Assembly: GCA_902772605.1 (NCBI GenBank)
Contig: CACYBG010000289.1
Coordinates: 1 to 6,088 of the forward strand
Origin: an uncultured Spirochaetaceae bacterium
GTDB lineage: Bacteria; Spirochaetota; Spirochaetia; Treponematales; Treponemataceae
Direction: 5' to 3'
DNA length: 6,088 nucleotides
Positions within the stretch are counted from its first letter, which is position 1. Every line of letters starts with the position of its first letter. Made by a program: the position numbers and the translations under genes. Positions 1 through 6,088 of this stretch are shown one piece after another. The notes under the pieces were generated by a model, which was not told the origin of the DNA, searched no databases, and saw only the letters and a list, made by a program, of their open reading frames with translations.

Positions 1-3000
1 CCCCAGAATTTCACGGACGGAAAGGGAGGCACATTCGACACCGTATCGGCAACCGTCGAGGAATCGCCCGACTCATCCGGAATCAGGGGATTTTCATTCA
101 TATACACGAGGAACCCCGATGAAGAGCCGCCTGAAGACATCAACACGTATCCGCTTGAAAACAGGCTCGAGGGAAACGCCACCGAAGACGGACTCTGGTA
201 CTTCAAGGCAAAGCAGGTCGATTACGCCGGAAACTGGTCCAGAACCGCAGTGGTTACCTACAGGAGGGACACGACCCCGCCGTCAAGACCGGTCATCAAC
301 ATGCCGGAACTTGATTCCAACGGTCTTTTGAAGAAGAATACCTTCTCAATCAGCTGGAACCCCGCATCAGGAGATTCCGACATAGAGGGATACACATGGG
401 CGCTGCAGTACATAGATTCGATACCTTCTTCACTGGCCGTGAACGCAAGGCACCCGCTCAGGCTCAAGCCGGAAACGATCGAGGAAATGAAGACAAGGCT
501 CCTTGAAAAGAATGCTGAAAAGATAGAGGAGCTCGGTGAACCTCCAAGATACATGAAGGGCGGAAAGGACGGACTCAGCGATTCCTTCGTCAACAGGAGG
601 AACGGACTCTATCTGTTCACTGTTGCGGCAATCGACGAGGTCGGAAACATCAGCGAAAAGGAAAGCGTACTCCTTTTCCTCAACAAGTACGAACCTCAGA
701 CCTACCTCACCGCCATAAACCCGAGCGTAAACGTATACGGGGACATCTCCCTGGAAATCTACGGAGGCGGATTCACTTACGAGGGAACCGTTTCATACGT
801 GTACATCGATTCGGACGGAAAGGCTCCATACGATTACGTGGCGAGTGCAAAGGCCGGAGACTTCACAGTGGCTTCCGACAACAGGATAAGCGGACTTACC
901 CTTACGAAAATCGATTCGGGGGACTATTACATAGGCCTTGTACACAGCGACAGGGGCCTTTACATGACCAGGGACAAAATCCTCAACGTGAAGGAATTCG
1001 GAACGGTCAAAAACAGGATAGAATACAATTTCATGCCGAAGTGGCTCACCGATTTCATGGGCACCAAGCATAGGATGGATATTACACTTATAATAGTCGT
1101 GGCGGTACTCGTACTTGCAGCCGTCGTTGCACTGCTTGCAGCAAAGGGACTGTCCAATGCCGCAAGGGAGGCCATGACCGTAAAAGCGGAAGTCAAAGCG
1201 CTTATTGAAGGAGACGTTATGCCAGAAGAAAGGAAAGCAAAGCAGCAGAACATAAACCGCAGGGGAGTAAGCCTAAGGGTCAAGCTCGTAGCCTACACGA
1301 TGTCGCTGATACTGGTACTGGTGATTGCACTTGCACTCACGTTGGGATACATAATGATAAAGCGCGAGGAAAGGACAAGGGCCATGGGTCTTCAGGAAAA
1401 GGTCCACGTAATACTCGATTCCATTTCAAGCGGCGCAAAAATCAACCTGCAGAATGCAAGCTCCAACCTTCTGGCACTCAGCGACCTTACGGAAGAAGTC
1501 GAATCCCTTTCGGACGCAAACTTCGCTACCATAACGGGAAATTCCGAAACGGTATCCGACACCCACCTTGACTACGTATGGGCAACCAACGACCCTGCAA
1601 TCGCCTCAAAGATAGATACGCAGGCATTTGCATTCGGAACCAGCCGTCTTCAGGCGGATTATATGGATGAAATCGAGAGGAAGTGCCTCACGCTCAACGA
1701 AAGGGCCGAAAACGAAATCAACGCAATAGCCGAGCAGATAAGCGAACTCACGGCGGAAGGACTTTCACTTGCGGGACTCACGGACAAGGAAAGCATAGAA
1801 AGGCGCACAGAAATATCCGAAGTGACGACGCAGCTTTCAAACAGGGTCGACAGCATACTTTCCGACATGGCAAAGGAGACCATAGACAGCTATCCGAAAT
1901 TCAGCACGGAAGTCCTGGACAAGGAAAACCTGACCTACATGTTCTACAAGCCCGTCCTCTACCTGAGGAACAACGAACAGACCTACGTACACGGAATCGT
2001 TTTCGTAGAGGTAAGCACGGAATCGCTCGTACAGGAAGTGACGGAAGCCCAGATGACCATAATCAAGACCGCGGCCATAGTGGTTGCAGTCGGACTCCTT
2101 TTGGGATTCATATTCTCATTCATAATCTCGCTCATCATCGTACGCCCCATAATAAAGCTTTCAAGGCACGTTGCAATGATACGCGACACGGACGACAAGG
2201 AAAACCTTGCAGGAAAGGACATACTGATAAAGAGCAAGGATGAAATAGGCATGCTCGGCGATACGGTCAACGAAATGACCCACGGACTTGTGGATGCGGC
2301 GGTACAGGCAAAAAACCTGACGTTCGGTAAGGAAGTTCAGACCAGGTTCATCCCGCTGCAGACCGACGGAAAGGGAAACACGCTTACATACGGTTCACTT
2401 GAAACTCCGGGTGCGGACTTCTTCAGCTATTACGCAGGAGCCGACGACCTTTCGGGAGACTACTTCGACTACAAGAAGATAGACGAAGACCACTACATAA
2501 TCATAAAGTGCGACGTTTCTGGACACGGAGTACCGGCGGCACTCATCATGGTTGAAGTCGCAGCCCTGTTCCTAAACGCATTCAGCAACTGGAGCATGAA
2601 GAATCCAAGCCAGGGAACGAAGCTCGGTCCCGTCGTCGGACAGATAAACGACCTGATTGAAAGCCGCGGATTCAAGGGAAGGTTTGCGGCCTTTACGCTC
2701 TGCCTCATGAACATCAAGACCGGGGACTGCTGGTTCTGCAATGCGGGGGACAGCCTCGTGCAGATTTACGACGGTACGGAACACAAGAAAAAGACCATAA
2801 GCCTCCCTGAAACGCCGGCCGCAGGAATGTTCAGCACGGACCTGATAAACATGAAGGGCGGATACAGGGTCGTAAAGCTCAAGCTCAAGAAGGATGACGT
2901 ACTACTCCTCTACACCGACGGAATCGAAGAGGCGAAGCGCAATTTCAGGGATGCAAACGGAATGATTTTCCAGTGCAGCGAATCAGGCATAAAGGAAGGT

Positions 3001-3429
3001 GAAGCGCACGGAAACCACAACGTCGGGGAATCGTCGGAAGAGCTCGGCCCGGAGAGAATTACCGATATAATCGAAAGCGTATTCAGCAGGGGAAGCTACG
3101 TACTCAAGAAATGGCACGATCCGAATACAAACGGTTCATATACCTTCGACTTCTCGACATGCCGCGGAACTGCAGAGGAAGCCATCATGGCAATGGTTGC
3201 GGTTGAAAAGGTGTTCAGGATTTACAGGCCACAAGGGGTCATGCCGAGCGACAAGGTAAAGGTCGACAGGAAGATAGACGATTTCCTCAAGGTCCACTTC
3301 AAGGATTACAGCACCTACTGCCTGAACCATGCCGACATCGAAACGGATCCGACCCACATACACTATCTGGAACTTAAGGAAGACCAGCAGTACGACGACC
3401 TTACGCTCATTGCAATAAAGAAAAACTAG
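1..3429 (+). CDS. Membrane receptor-type SpoIIE/RsbU Ser/Thr phosphatase with Ig-like ectodomain and HAMP (5' partial)
   Basis: The frame is open from base 1 to TAG 3427-3429 (1142 residues visible), so the true start lies upstream. The GTG at 250 is an internal valine codon in a repeat. Visible order: two Ig/FN3-like repeats (about 24-100 and 121-225, each ending in a G-L-W/Y...D-x-x-G-N-x-S signature), a TIG-like domain (about 236-345), TM1 (361-381), a charged cytoplasmic linker, TM2 (429-451), a periplasmic region with coiled coil (about 552-630), TM3 (691-714), HAMP (715-769) and a SpoIIE phosphatase (776-1142). Catalytic motifs look intact: SGDYFDY (D820), DVSGHG (D838), TDG (D973), DDLTL (D1132/D1133). 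In this family these acidic residues bind Mn2+/Mg2+, and the usual substrate is a phosphorylated STAS-domain anti-anti-sigma factor. The ligand and target here are unknown. The usual NAGH motif reads NAGD (914-917). About 150 residues separate TDG from DDLT, roughly twice what I expect for RsbU. Its stop overlaps the convergent mtaB stop. Confidence 0.96.
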   Translation, partial: PQNFTDGKGGTFDTVSATVEESPDSSGIRGFSFIYTRNPDEEPPEDINTYPLENRLEGNATEDGLWYFKAKQVDYAGNWSRTAVVTYRRDTTPPSRPVINMPELDSNGLLKKNTFSISWNPASGDSDIEGYTWALQYIDSIPSSLAVNARHPLRLKPETIEEMKTRLLEKNAEKIEELGEPPRYMKGGKDGLSDSFVNRRNGLYLFTVAAIDEVGNISEKESVLLFLNKYEPQTYLTAINPSVNVYGDISLEIYGGGFTYEGTVSYVYIDSDGKAPYDYVASAKAGDFTVASDNRISGLTLTKIDSGDYYIGLVHSDRGLYMTRDKILNVKEFGTVKNRIEYNFMPKWLTDFMGTKHRMDITLIIVVAVLVLAAVVALLAAKGLSNAAREAMTVKAEVKALIEGDVMPEERKAKQQNINRRGVSLRVKLVAYTMSLILVLVIALALTLGYIMIKREERTRAMGLQEKVHVILDSISSGAKINLQNASSNLLALSDLTEEVESLSDANFATITGNSETVSDTHLDYVWATNDPAIASKIDTQAFAFGTSRLQADYMDEIERKCLTLNERAENEINAIAEQISELTAEGLSLAGLTDKESIERRTEISEVTTQLSNRVDSILSDMAKETIDSYPKFSTEVLDKENLTYMFYKPVLYLRNNEQTYVHGIVFVEVSTESLVQEVTEAQMTIIKTAAIVVAVGLLLGFIFSFIISLIIVRPIIKLSRHVAMIRDTDDKENLAGKDILIKSKDEIGMLGDTVNEMTHGLVDAAVQAKNLTFGKEVQTRFIPLQTDGKGNTLTYGSLETPGADFFSYYAGADDLSGDYFDYKKIDEDHYIIIKCDVSGHGVPAALIMVEVAALFLNAFSNWSMKNPSQGTKLGPVVGQINDLIESRGFKGRFAAFTLCLMNIKTGDCWFCNAGDSLVQIYDGTEHKKKTISLPETPAAGMFSTDLINMKGGYRVVKLKLKKDDVLLLYTDGIEEAKRNFRDANGMIFQCSESGIKEGEAHGNHNVGESSEELGPERITDIIESVFSRGSYVLKKWHDPNTNGSYTFDFSTCRGTAEEAIMAMVAVEKVFRIYRPQGVMPSDKVKVDRKIDDFLKVHFKDYSTYCLNHADIETDPTHIHYLELKEDQQYDDLTLIAIKKN

Positions 3430-4943
3430 GGAAACACGACGGTACCGGTGCAGTCAAGTTCCCTTCCGCTCCCAATGGATTCGGCGAGTACTCCGTCTAT
3501 GCGGATGGAGACCTTCGATCCGGGGGCAAAAATCCGGGAATCGGGGACGCGACACTCCACGTGCAGGTAATTTTCCGTAACGGCATGGATTACACCGCTT
3601 TCACGGCTGTTCCTGAGGGAACGGCTGTTTTCAACGATTGCGCTTACGGTCCGTCCCTTCCAGCTTTCCACGTACGAAACCTTTCCCTCAACCGCTTTTT
3701 CCGTGAGCCAGGAGACCCTTTCGGCCTTTATGCGTTCAGGAACCTGTCCCTTCATGACGGCAGCCGGAGTATCAGGACGCGGTGAAAACGGAAACGCATG
3801 TATCCACGCAAAATTCTGTTCGGTGCAAAGCCTTTTCGTCATCTCAAAATCATCCTCTCCTTCACCCGGAAATCCCGCTATGATGTCGCATGATATGAAC
3901 GGATTTTCCTTTGCCTTCCTGATGAGTTCAATCGATTTTACGACGTGCGAGACGCTGTGAGGCCTCCTCATGAGTTCAAGAATCCTGTCGCTTCCGGACT
4001 GTATGCTCATGTGGAAGAAAGGCTGAACCCTGGGATTCTTCAATACGTCGCAGAGGGCATCGTCAATGCTTTGGGGATAAAACGAAGAAATCCTGAGCGA
4101 AATGGACGATGTGGATTCGAGCACCATAGAAAGGAGAGCCGGAAAATTCACGACATTTCCCTTTCCGTCCCTGGATGAATACTGGCTCAGGTTTACTCCG
4201 GTAAATACGACCTCGTTCACCCCGCTCCCTTCAATCTCCCTTACCCGGCGGACGACTTCATCGGCATCCAGCGATATGGATTTTCCGCGTGCAAGGTGTA
4301 TCCTGCAGAACGAACATGCGCAGTTGCATCCGTCCTGAACCTTTATGGAACCGCGGCTGTGCTTTTCGAAAACGGGCGTGTAAAGCGAAAATTCGTCCAG
4401 AACAAGCGGCGATTTTACGGGAGCATGGAGCCGTGGAGAAACGTCAGGCTTCAAGCTGAAGGAGGATTCATCCAATGAAAGAGGCGGAACCTCACGGGAA
4501 AGCCTTTCCACAAAATCATTGAGTCCGTCGCGCCTTATGAGTCCGGAGTCCTGAAAAAAATCGGCTCCAAAAGCCATGGCCTCGGCAACTGCAGAAAGCA
4601 CGAATTTCCGGGTTCCCTTGAGTATGACAATCCTGTCGGGACATATTGATTCGATCGATTTTCCGTCCACTTCAGCATAACAGCCGGTAACGAGAACTAC
4701 GGATTCAGGATATTTTTCAAGCAGCAGCCTTATGATTCTTCTGGCCTTCTGCTCAGCCTTTCCGGTAACCGTACACGTGTTTACGATGCAAAGGACGACG
4801 CTGCGGTCAATCTCGGTCGATGCAGAAACGGCTTCCATGTCGGTTGAAAATCCGTTTACGGCGAAGGAACGGGCGGCACCCTCCGATTCATCCTGATTCA
4901 GGCGGCAACCAAGGGTTTCGAAATGTATAATTTTTTTTTCCAT
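3426..4943 (-). CDS. mtaB: tRNA (t6A37) methylthiotransferase, MtaB family radical SAM enzyme
   Basis: MtaB-type enzymes convert t6A37 to ms2t6A37 in tRNAs reading ANN codons, in the cytoplasm, using two [4Fe-4S] clusters and SAM. The N-terminal methylthiotransferase domain has its three cluster cysteines in LGCRLNQ (C13), NTCTVT (C57) and VTGCYAE (C88). The radical SAM motif is QDGCNCACSFC (C206, C210, C213) followed by LARG. The motifs LGC-x-x-NQ, NTCTVT and VTGCYA point to MtaB rather than MiaB or RimO. A TRAM-like RNA-binding domain spans about 430-505. I chose ATG 4943 (505 residues) over TTG 4949 two codons upstream, because MEKKIIHFETLGC fits the family N-terminus. No convincing Shine-Dalgarno precedes either start. 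Oddities are an extra cysteine (C208) inside the CxxxCxxC motif, a spacer of 118 residues between C88 and C206 that is longer than the roughly 70-75 I expect, and an A9 run right after the start codon. It follows the TPR gene by 76 bases. Confidence 0.94.
   Translation of the reverse strand: MEKKIIHFETLGCRLNQDESEGAARSFAVNGFSTDMEAVSASTEIDRSVVLCIVNTCTVTGKAEQKARRIIRLLLEKYPESVVLVTGCYAEVDGKSIESICPDRIVILKGTRKFVLSAVAEAMAFGADFFQDSGLIRRDGLNDFVERLSREVPPLSLDESSFSLKPDVSPRLHAPVKSPLVLDEFSLYTPVFEKHSRGSIKVQDGCNCACSFCRIHLARGKSISLDADEVVRRVREIEGSGVNEVVFTGVNLSQYSSRDGKGNVVNFPALLSMVLESTSSISLRISSFYPQSIDDALCDVLKNPRVQPFFHMSIQSGSDRILELMRRPHSVSHVVKSIELIRKAKENPFISCDIIAGFPGEGEDDFEMTKRLCTEQNFAWIHAFPFSPRPDTPAAVMKGQVPERIKAERVSWLTEKAVEGKVSYVESWKGRTVSAIVENSRSLRNSRESGVIHAVTENYLHVECRVPDSRIFAPGSKVSIRIDGVLAESIGSGRELDCTGTVVFP
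4931..4939 (-). repeat. A9 homopolymer in mtaB codons 2-5
   Basis: The mtaB coding strand reads ATG G, then nine consecutive A, then TTATA. The tract begins at the second base of codon 2 and ends at the first base of codon 5. It is the longest homopolymer I noticed in the window. A gain or loss of one base would shift the frame almost at the first codon. A-rich early codons can also help initiation where no Shine-Dalgarno is present. Confidence 0.9.
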
Positions 4944-4951
4944 AATCAACC

Positions 4952-4990
4952 AAAAAAAGCAATACCCCCAAAAACCAACGGTTTTGGAGG
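4952..4990 (-). terminator. Probable intrinsic terminator or attenuator between the TPR gene and mtaB
   Basis: On the minus strand, 30 bases after the TPR stop, the sequence CCTCCAAAACC / GTT / GGTTTTTGGGGG (4990-4965) can fold into a hairpin of about ten pairs with one bulged T and one mismatch. A run of seven T follows at 4958-4952 after a six-base spacer. The layout resembles a rho-independent terminator for the TPR gene. The stem is rather A-T rich and the spacer is longer than ideal, so it may be leaky. The T-run ends only eight bases before the mtaB ATG. Confidence 0.6.
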
Positions 4991-5019
4991 CATGAAGAAA
5001 GTCACCCGTTCAGGGCGCA

Positions 5020-5649
5020 TTAAAGGTGGGACTGACTGCGAGCCTTTCCCCTGGAAGCATCGGCAAGCTCGGGATTCAGTTCAAGGGCACGGTCATAAGC
5101 CGCAACGGAAGCCTTGTAATCCCTGGCCATCTCGCGGGCATAACCAAGCCTTGACCACCATACGCTCATCGAAGGTTCAAGCCTGACAGCCATGGAAAGC
5201 GCAATGTCGGCATGCTCATATTTTGCCTGGCGTATGTAAATCTCGCCCGTCAGGTAATAGACCTTTCCGAGACGGTAGGCGTTGTTTTCGACGGTTCTTG
5301 CGATGTACATCTGGAAAAGGCTGAGTGCATCGGCATTCTTATCAAGGTAATACTTGGCTTCACCAAGCACCTCTATCAGCCTTACGTCGTTCGATGAAAT
5401 CTTCCTTGCGGCAGTCGCCTTTTTTTCGGCTTCGGCATACTGCTTGTTGTCAACCAAGGCCCAACAGAGAACCACATAGGAATCAAGGTTCGACGGATTT
5501 GCCTCAAGTTCGGCCTCACATATCTCGATGGCCCTGGCGTAGTTACCATTCCTCCATTCCTTGCTTGCATCAGGCTTTCCCTGTGCGAATGCGGAAAAAG
5601 CTACGGCACAGCTTACGGCAACCAGGGCCGCAATTTTCTTTACGTTCAT
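5020..5649 (-). CDS. Exported tetratricopeptide-repeat protein
   Basis: A 209-residue protein with an N-terminal export signal: MNVKK, a hydrophobic core at 6-21, and a likely signal peptidase I site after SAFA at residue 22. The mature part is nearly all TPR-like helical hairpins, about five units: roughly 26-54, 56-89, 90-124, 125-162 and 163-196. The last is the clearest (W-x-x-L-G-Y-A...DY-x-x-A-x-x-A-Y-x-x-A-L-E-L-NP). TPRs are protein-binding scaffolds, so a periplasmic or envelope adaptor role is inferred and the partner is unknown. ATG 5649 is preferred over ATG 5667, because an AAGGTGG ribosome-binding sequence lies 8 bases upstream of it and would fall inside the longer reading frame. 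The longer form would also put extra residues (MKVDMI) before the signal peptide. Cys14 sits in a weak lipobox-like context (AVSC), so a lipoprotein cannot be fully excluded, but the preceding hydrophobic stretch is very short. It lies 63 bases after the bactofilin gene, same strand. Confidence 0.92.
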   Translation of the reverse strand: MNVKKIAALVAVSCAVAFSAFAQGKPDASKEWRNGNYARAIEICEAELEANPSNLDSYVVLCWALVDNKQYAEAEKKATAARKISSNDVRLIEVLGEAKYYLDKNADALSLFQMYIARTVENNAYRLGKVYYLTGEIYIRQAKYEHADIALSMAVRLEPSMSVWWSRLGYAREMARDYKASVAAYDRALELNPELADASRGKARSQSHL

Positions 5650-5657
5650 AATCATAT

Positions 5658-5664
5658 CCACCTT
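5658..5664 (-). promoter_or_regulatory. Ribosome binding site that sets the TPR gene start
   Basis: Minus-strand AAGGTGG lies eight bases before ATG 5649, a normal spacing, but only two bases before ATG 5655 and inside the reading frame opened by ATG 5667. It supports ATG 5649 as the real start. It differs from AGGAGG at one central position. Confidence 0.65.
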
Positions 5665-5669
5665 CATTT

Positions 5670-5698
5670 AAATAAAAACTGCATTTAAAATAGATTCA
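5670..5698 (-). promoter_or_regulatory. Weak candidate promoter upstream of the TPR gene
   Basis: The 63-base gap between bactofilin and the TPR gene is clearly more A-T rich than its surroundings. On the minus strand it contains TTGAAT (a possible -35) followed about 17-18 bases later by TTTATT or TTATTT (a poor -10 match). The position relative to ATG 5649 is plausible, but A-T rich DNA gives such matches easily. Read-through from the bactofilin promoter would serve as well. Confidence 0.22.
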
Positions 5699-5704
5699 AT
5701 TCCA

Positions 5705-5714
5705 GAACCGGTTC
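5705..5714. repeat. Perfect 10-bp palindrome at the bactofilin stop
   Basis: GAACCGGTTC is its own reverse complement and covers the last two bases of the minus-strand TGA stop (5715-5713) of the bactofilin gene. It has no spacer and no T-run beside it, so it is not a convincing terminator. It could be a dimeric protein site or chance; I see no second copy close by. Confidence 0.3.
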
Positions 5715-6081
5715 AGTCGGCACCGTTTGTCATGGTACATTTTCCGGAGAAGGAAGAACCAGGTTCAAGGACGACCTGCTCCGAACTGATGTCTCCTATT
5801 ACGGTACCTGTCGAAGCAACGTATACGAGCTTGAATCCGCGGATGTTGCCCTTTATCTTGCCGCGAACCAGAATCCTGTCGGCCACGATGTCTGCATTGA
5901 CTTCAGCGTCTGTATCTACAAGAAGGTCGCTGGAAGCTTCAATGTTGCCGTTCATCCGGCCCTTAATCATAAACGGCTTTGCAAACTTGATGTTGCCCGA
6001 AAAGGCAATGTCGCTGGCCATTACGGTATCAAAATCTTCCTCTTCGGTCTCGAAGGGCATATTGTCTTTTAGTTCGAACAT
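5713..6081 (-). CDS. Bactofilin (polymer-forming cytoskeletal protein)
   Basis: A 122-residue protein with the bactofilin layout: a short acidic, probably disordered N-terminus (about 1-20, EEEDFD), then a beta-helix core (about 22-117), then a very short tail. Rung periodicity is visible: G-N-I or a variant recurs at residues 29, 45, 63 (ADI), 78 and 96 (GDI), a spacing of 15-18 residues. The core also carries the typical V-x-G-K-I-K-G-N-I segment (72-80). Bactofilins self-assemble without nucleotide into membrane-associated filaments that locate envelope or peptidoglycan-remodelling proteins; in several helical or curved bacteria they affect cell shape. Homologues are often annotated ccmA. 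ATG 6081 is the first visible start, but only seven bases remain upstream. The ribosome-binding site cannot be seen and a start outside the window cannot be excluded; ATG 6060 is a second in-frame option. No M23 peptidase partner is visible. The TPR gene downstream may share its transcript. Confidence 0.94.
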   Translation of the reverse strand: MFELKDNMPFETEEEDFDTVMASDIAFSGNIKFAKPFMIKGRMNGNIEASSDLLVDTDAEVNADIVADRILVRGKIKGNIRGFKLVYVASTGTVIGDISSEQVVLEPGSSFSGKCTMTNGAD

Positions 6082-6088
6082 GATTTTC

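Noticed and set aside
250..252. GTG as the start of the phosphatase gene
   Set aside because: The same frame is open back to base 1 and encodes a recognisable Ig-like repeat across this codon; it is an internal valine.
262..268. Perfect AGGAGGG Shine-Dalgarno-like sequence
   Set aside because: It encodes Arg-Arg inside the phosphatase repeat. No start codon lies at suitable spacing; the next ATG (301) is far too distant.
258..593. Minus-strand open frame opposite the Ig-like repeats
   Set aside because: It is rich in Ser, Leu and Phe, typical of the complement of a biased coding strand. No ribosome-binding site or family resemblance, and the plus-strand gene is well supported.
1683..2243. 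A 186-codon open frame in another plus-strand phase inside the phosphatase gene
   Set aside because: Its translation is low-complexity, rich in Arg, His, Gln and Gly, without domain signs, and lies inside a sequence with clear helices and coiled coil in the real frame. It is a shadow caused by codon bias.
3430..3470. Short palindromes (GGTACC, ACCGGT) after the phosphatase stop as a terminator
   Set aside because: They are coding sequence of the mtaB C-terminus, give only very short stems, and have no T-run on either strand.
5325..5651. Plus-strand open frame opposite the TPR gene
   Set aside because: The composition is rich in Arg, His, Pro and Gln without any recognisable domain, while the minus strand has a signal peptide and regular TPR units.

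Overview
The window looks like a chromosomal segment of a spirochaete, most probably a treponeme. The evidence is a very large membrane-anchored SpoIIE-type phosphatase with envelope Ig-like domains, a bactofilin, a secreted TPR protein, and a moderate-G+C coding style rich in AGG, ATA, GGA and AAG codons. This assignment is inferred from gene content and style, not from a marker gene. The window is almost fully coding. It holds no stretch of 300 bases without a gene, and I see no tRNA, rRNA, CRISPR array, insertion sequence or phage gene.

Layout: (1) Positions 1-3429, plus strand, are the 3' part of one long gene that is already open at base 1. It encodes a receptor-like protein: extracytoplasmic Ig/FN3-like repeats and a TIG-like domain, a transmembrane helix, a short cytoplasmic linker, a second helix, a periplasmic sensor region with coiled coil, a third helix, HAMP, and a complete SpoIIE/RsbU PP2C-type Ser/Thr phosphatase. 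(2) Positions 3426-4943, minus strand, are an MtaB-type tRNA methylthiotransferase. It meets the phosphatase gene tail to tail, and the two stop codons share one CTAG. (3) Positions 5020-5649, minus strand, are a small exported TPR protein. (4) Positions 5713-6081, minus strand, are a bactofilin whose upstream region is cut by the window edge.

The three minus-strand genes run bactofilin, TPR protein, mtaB with gaps of 63 and 76 bases, so they may be transcribed together. A hairpin plus T-run between the TPR gene and mtaB suggests termination or attenuation there. The bactofilin and TPR protein plausibly act at the cell envelope, while mtaB is a translation housekeeping gene. The phosphatase belongs to the partner-switching type of signalling, but no STAS antagonist or anti-sigma kinase is in view.

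I did not find a clearly new system. The most unusual points are the architecture of the phosphatase, the enlarged insert in its catalytic domain, and the compact, slippery 5' end of mtaB.
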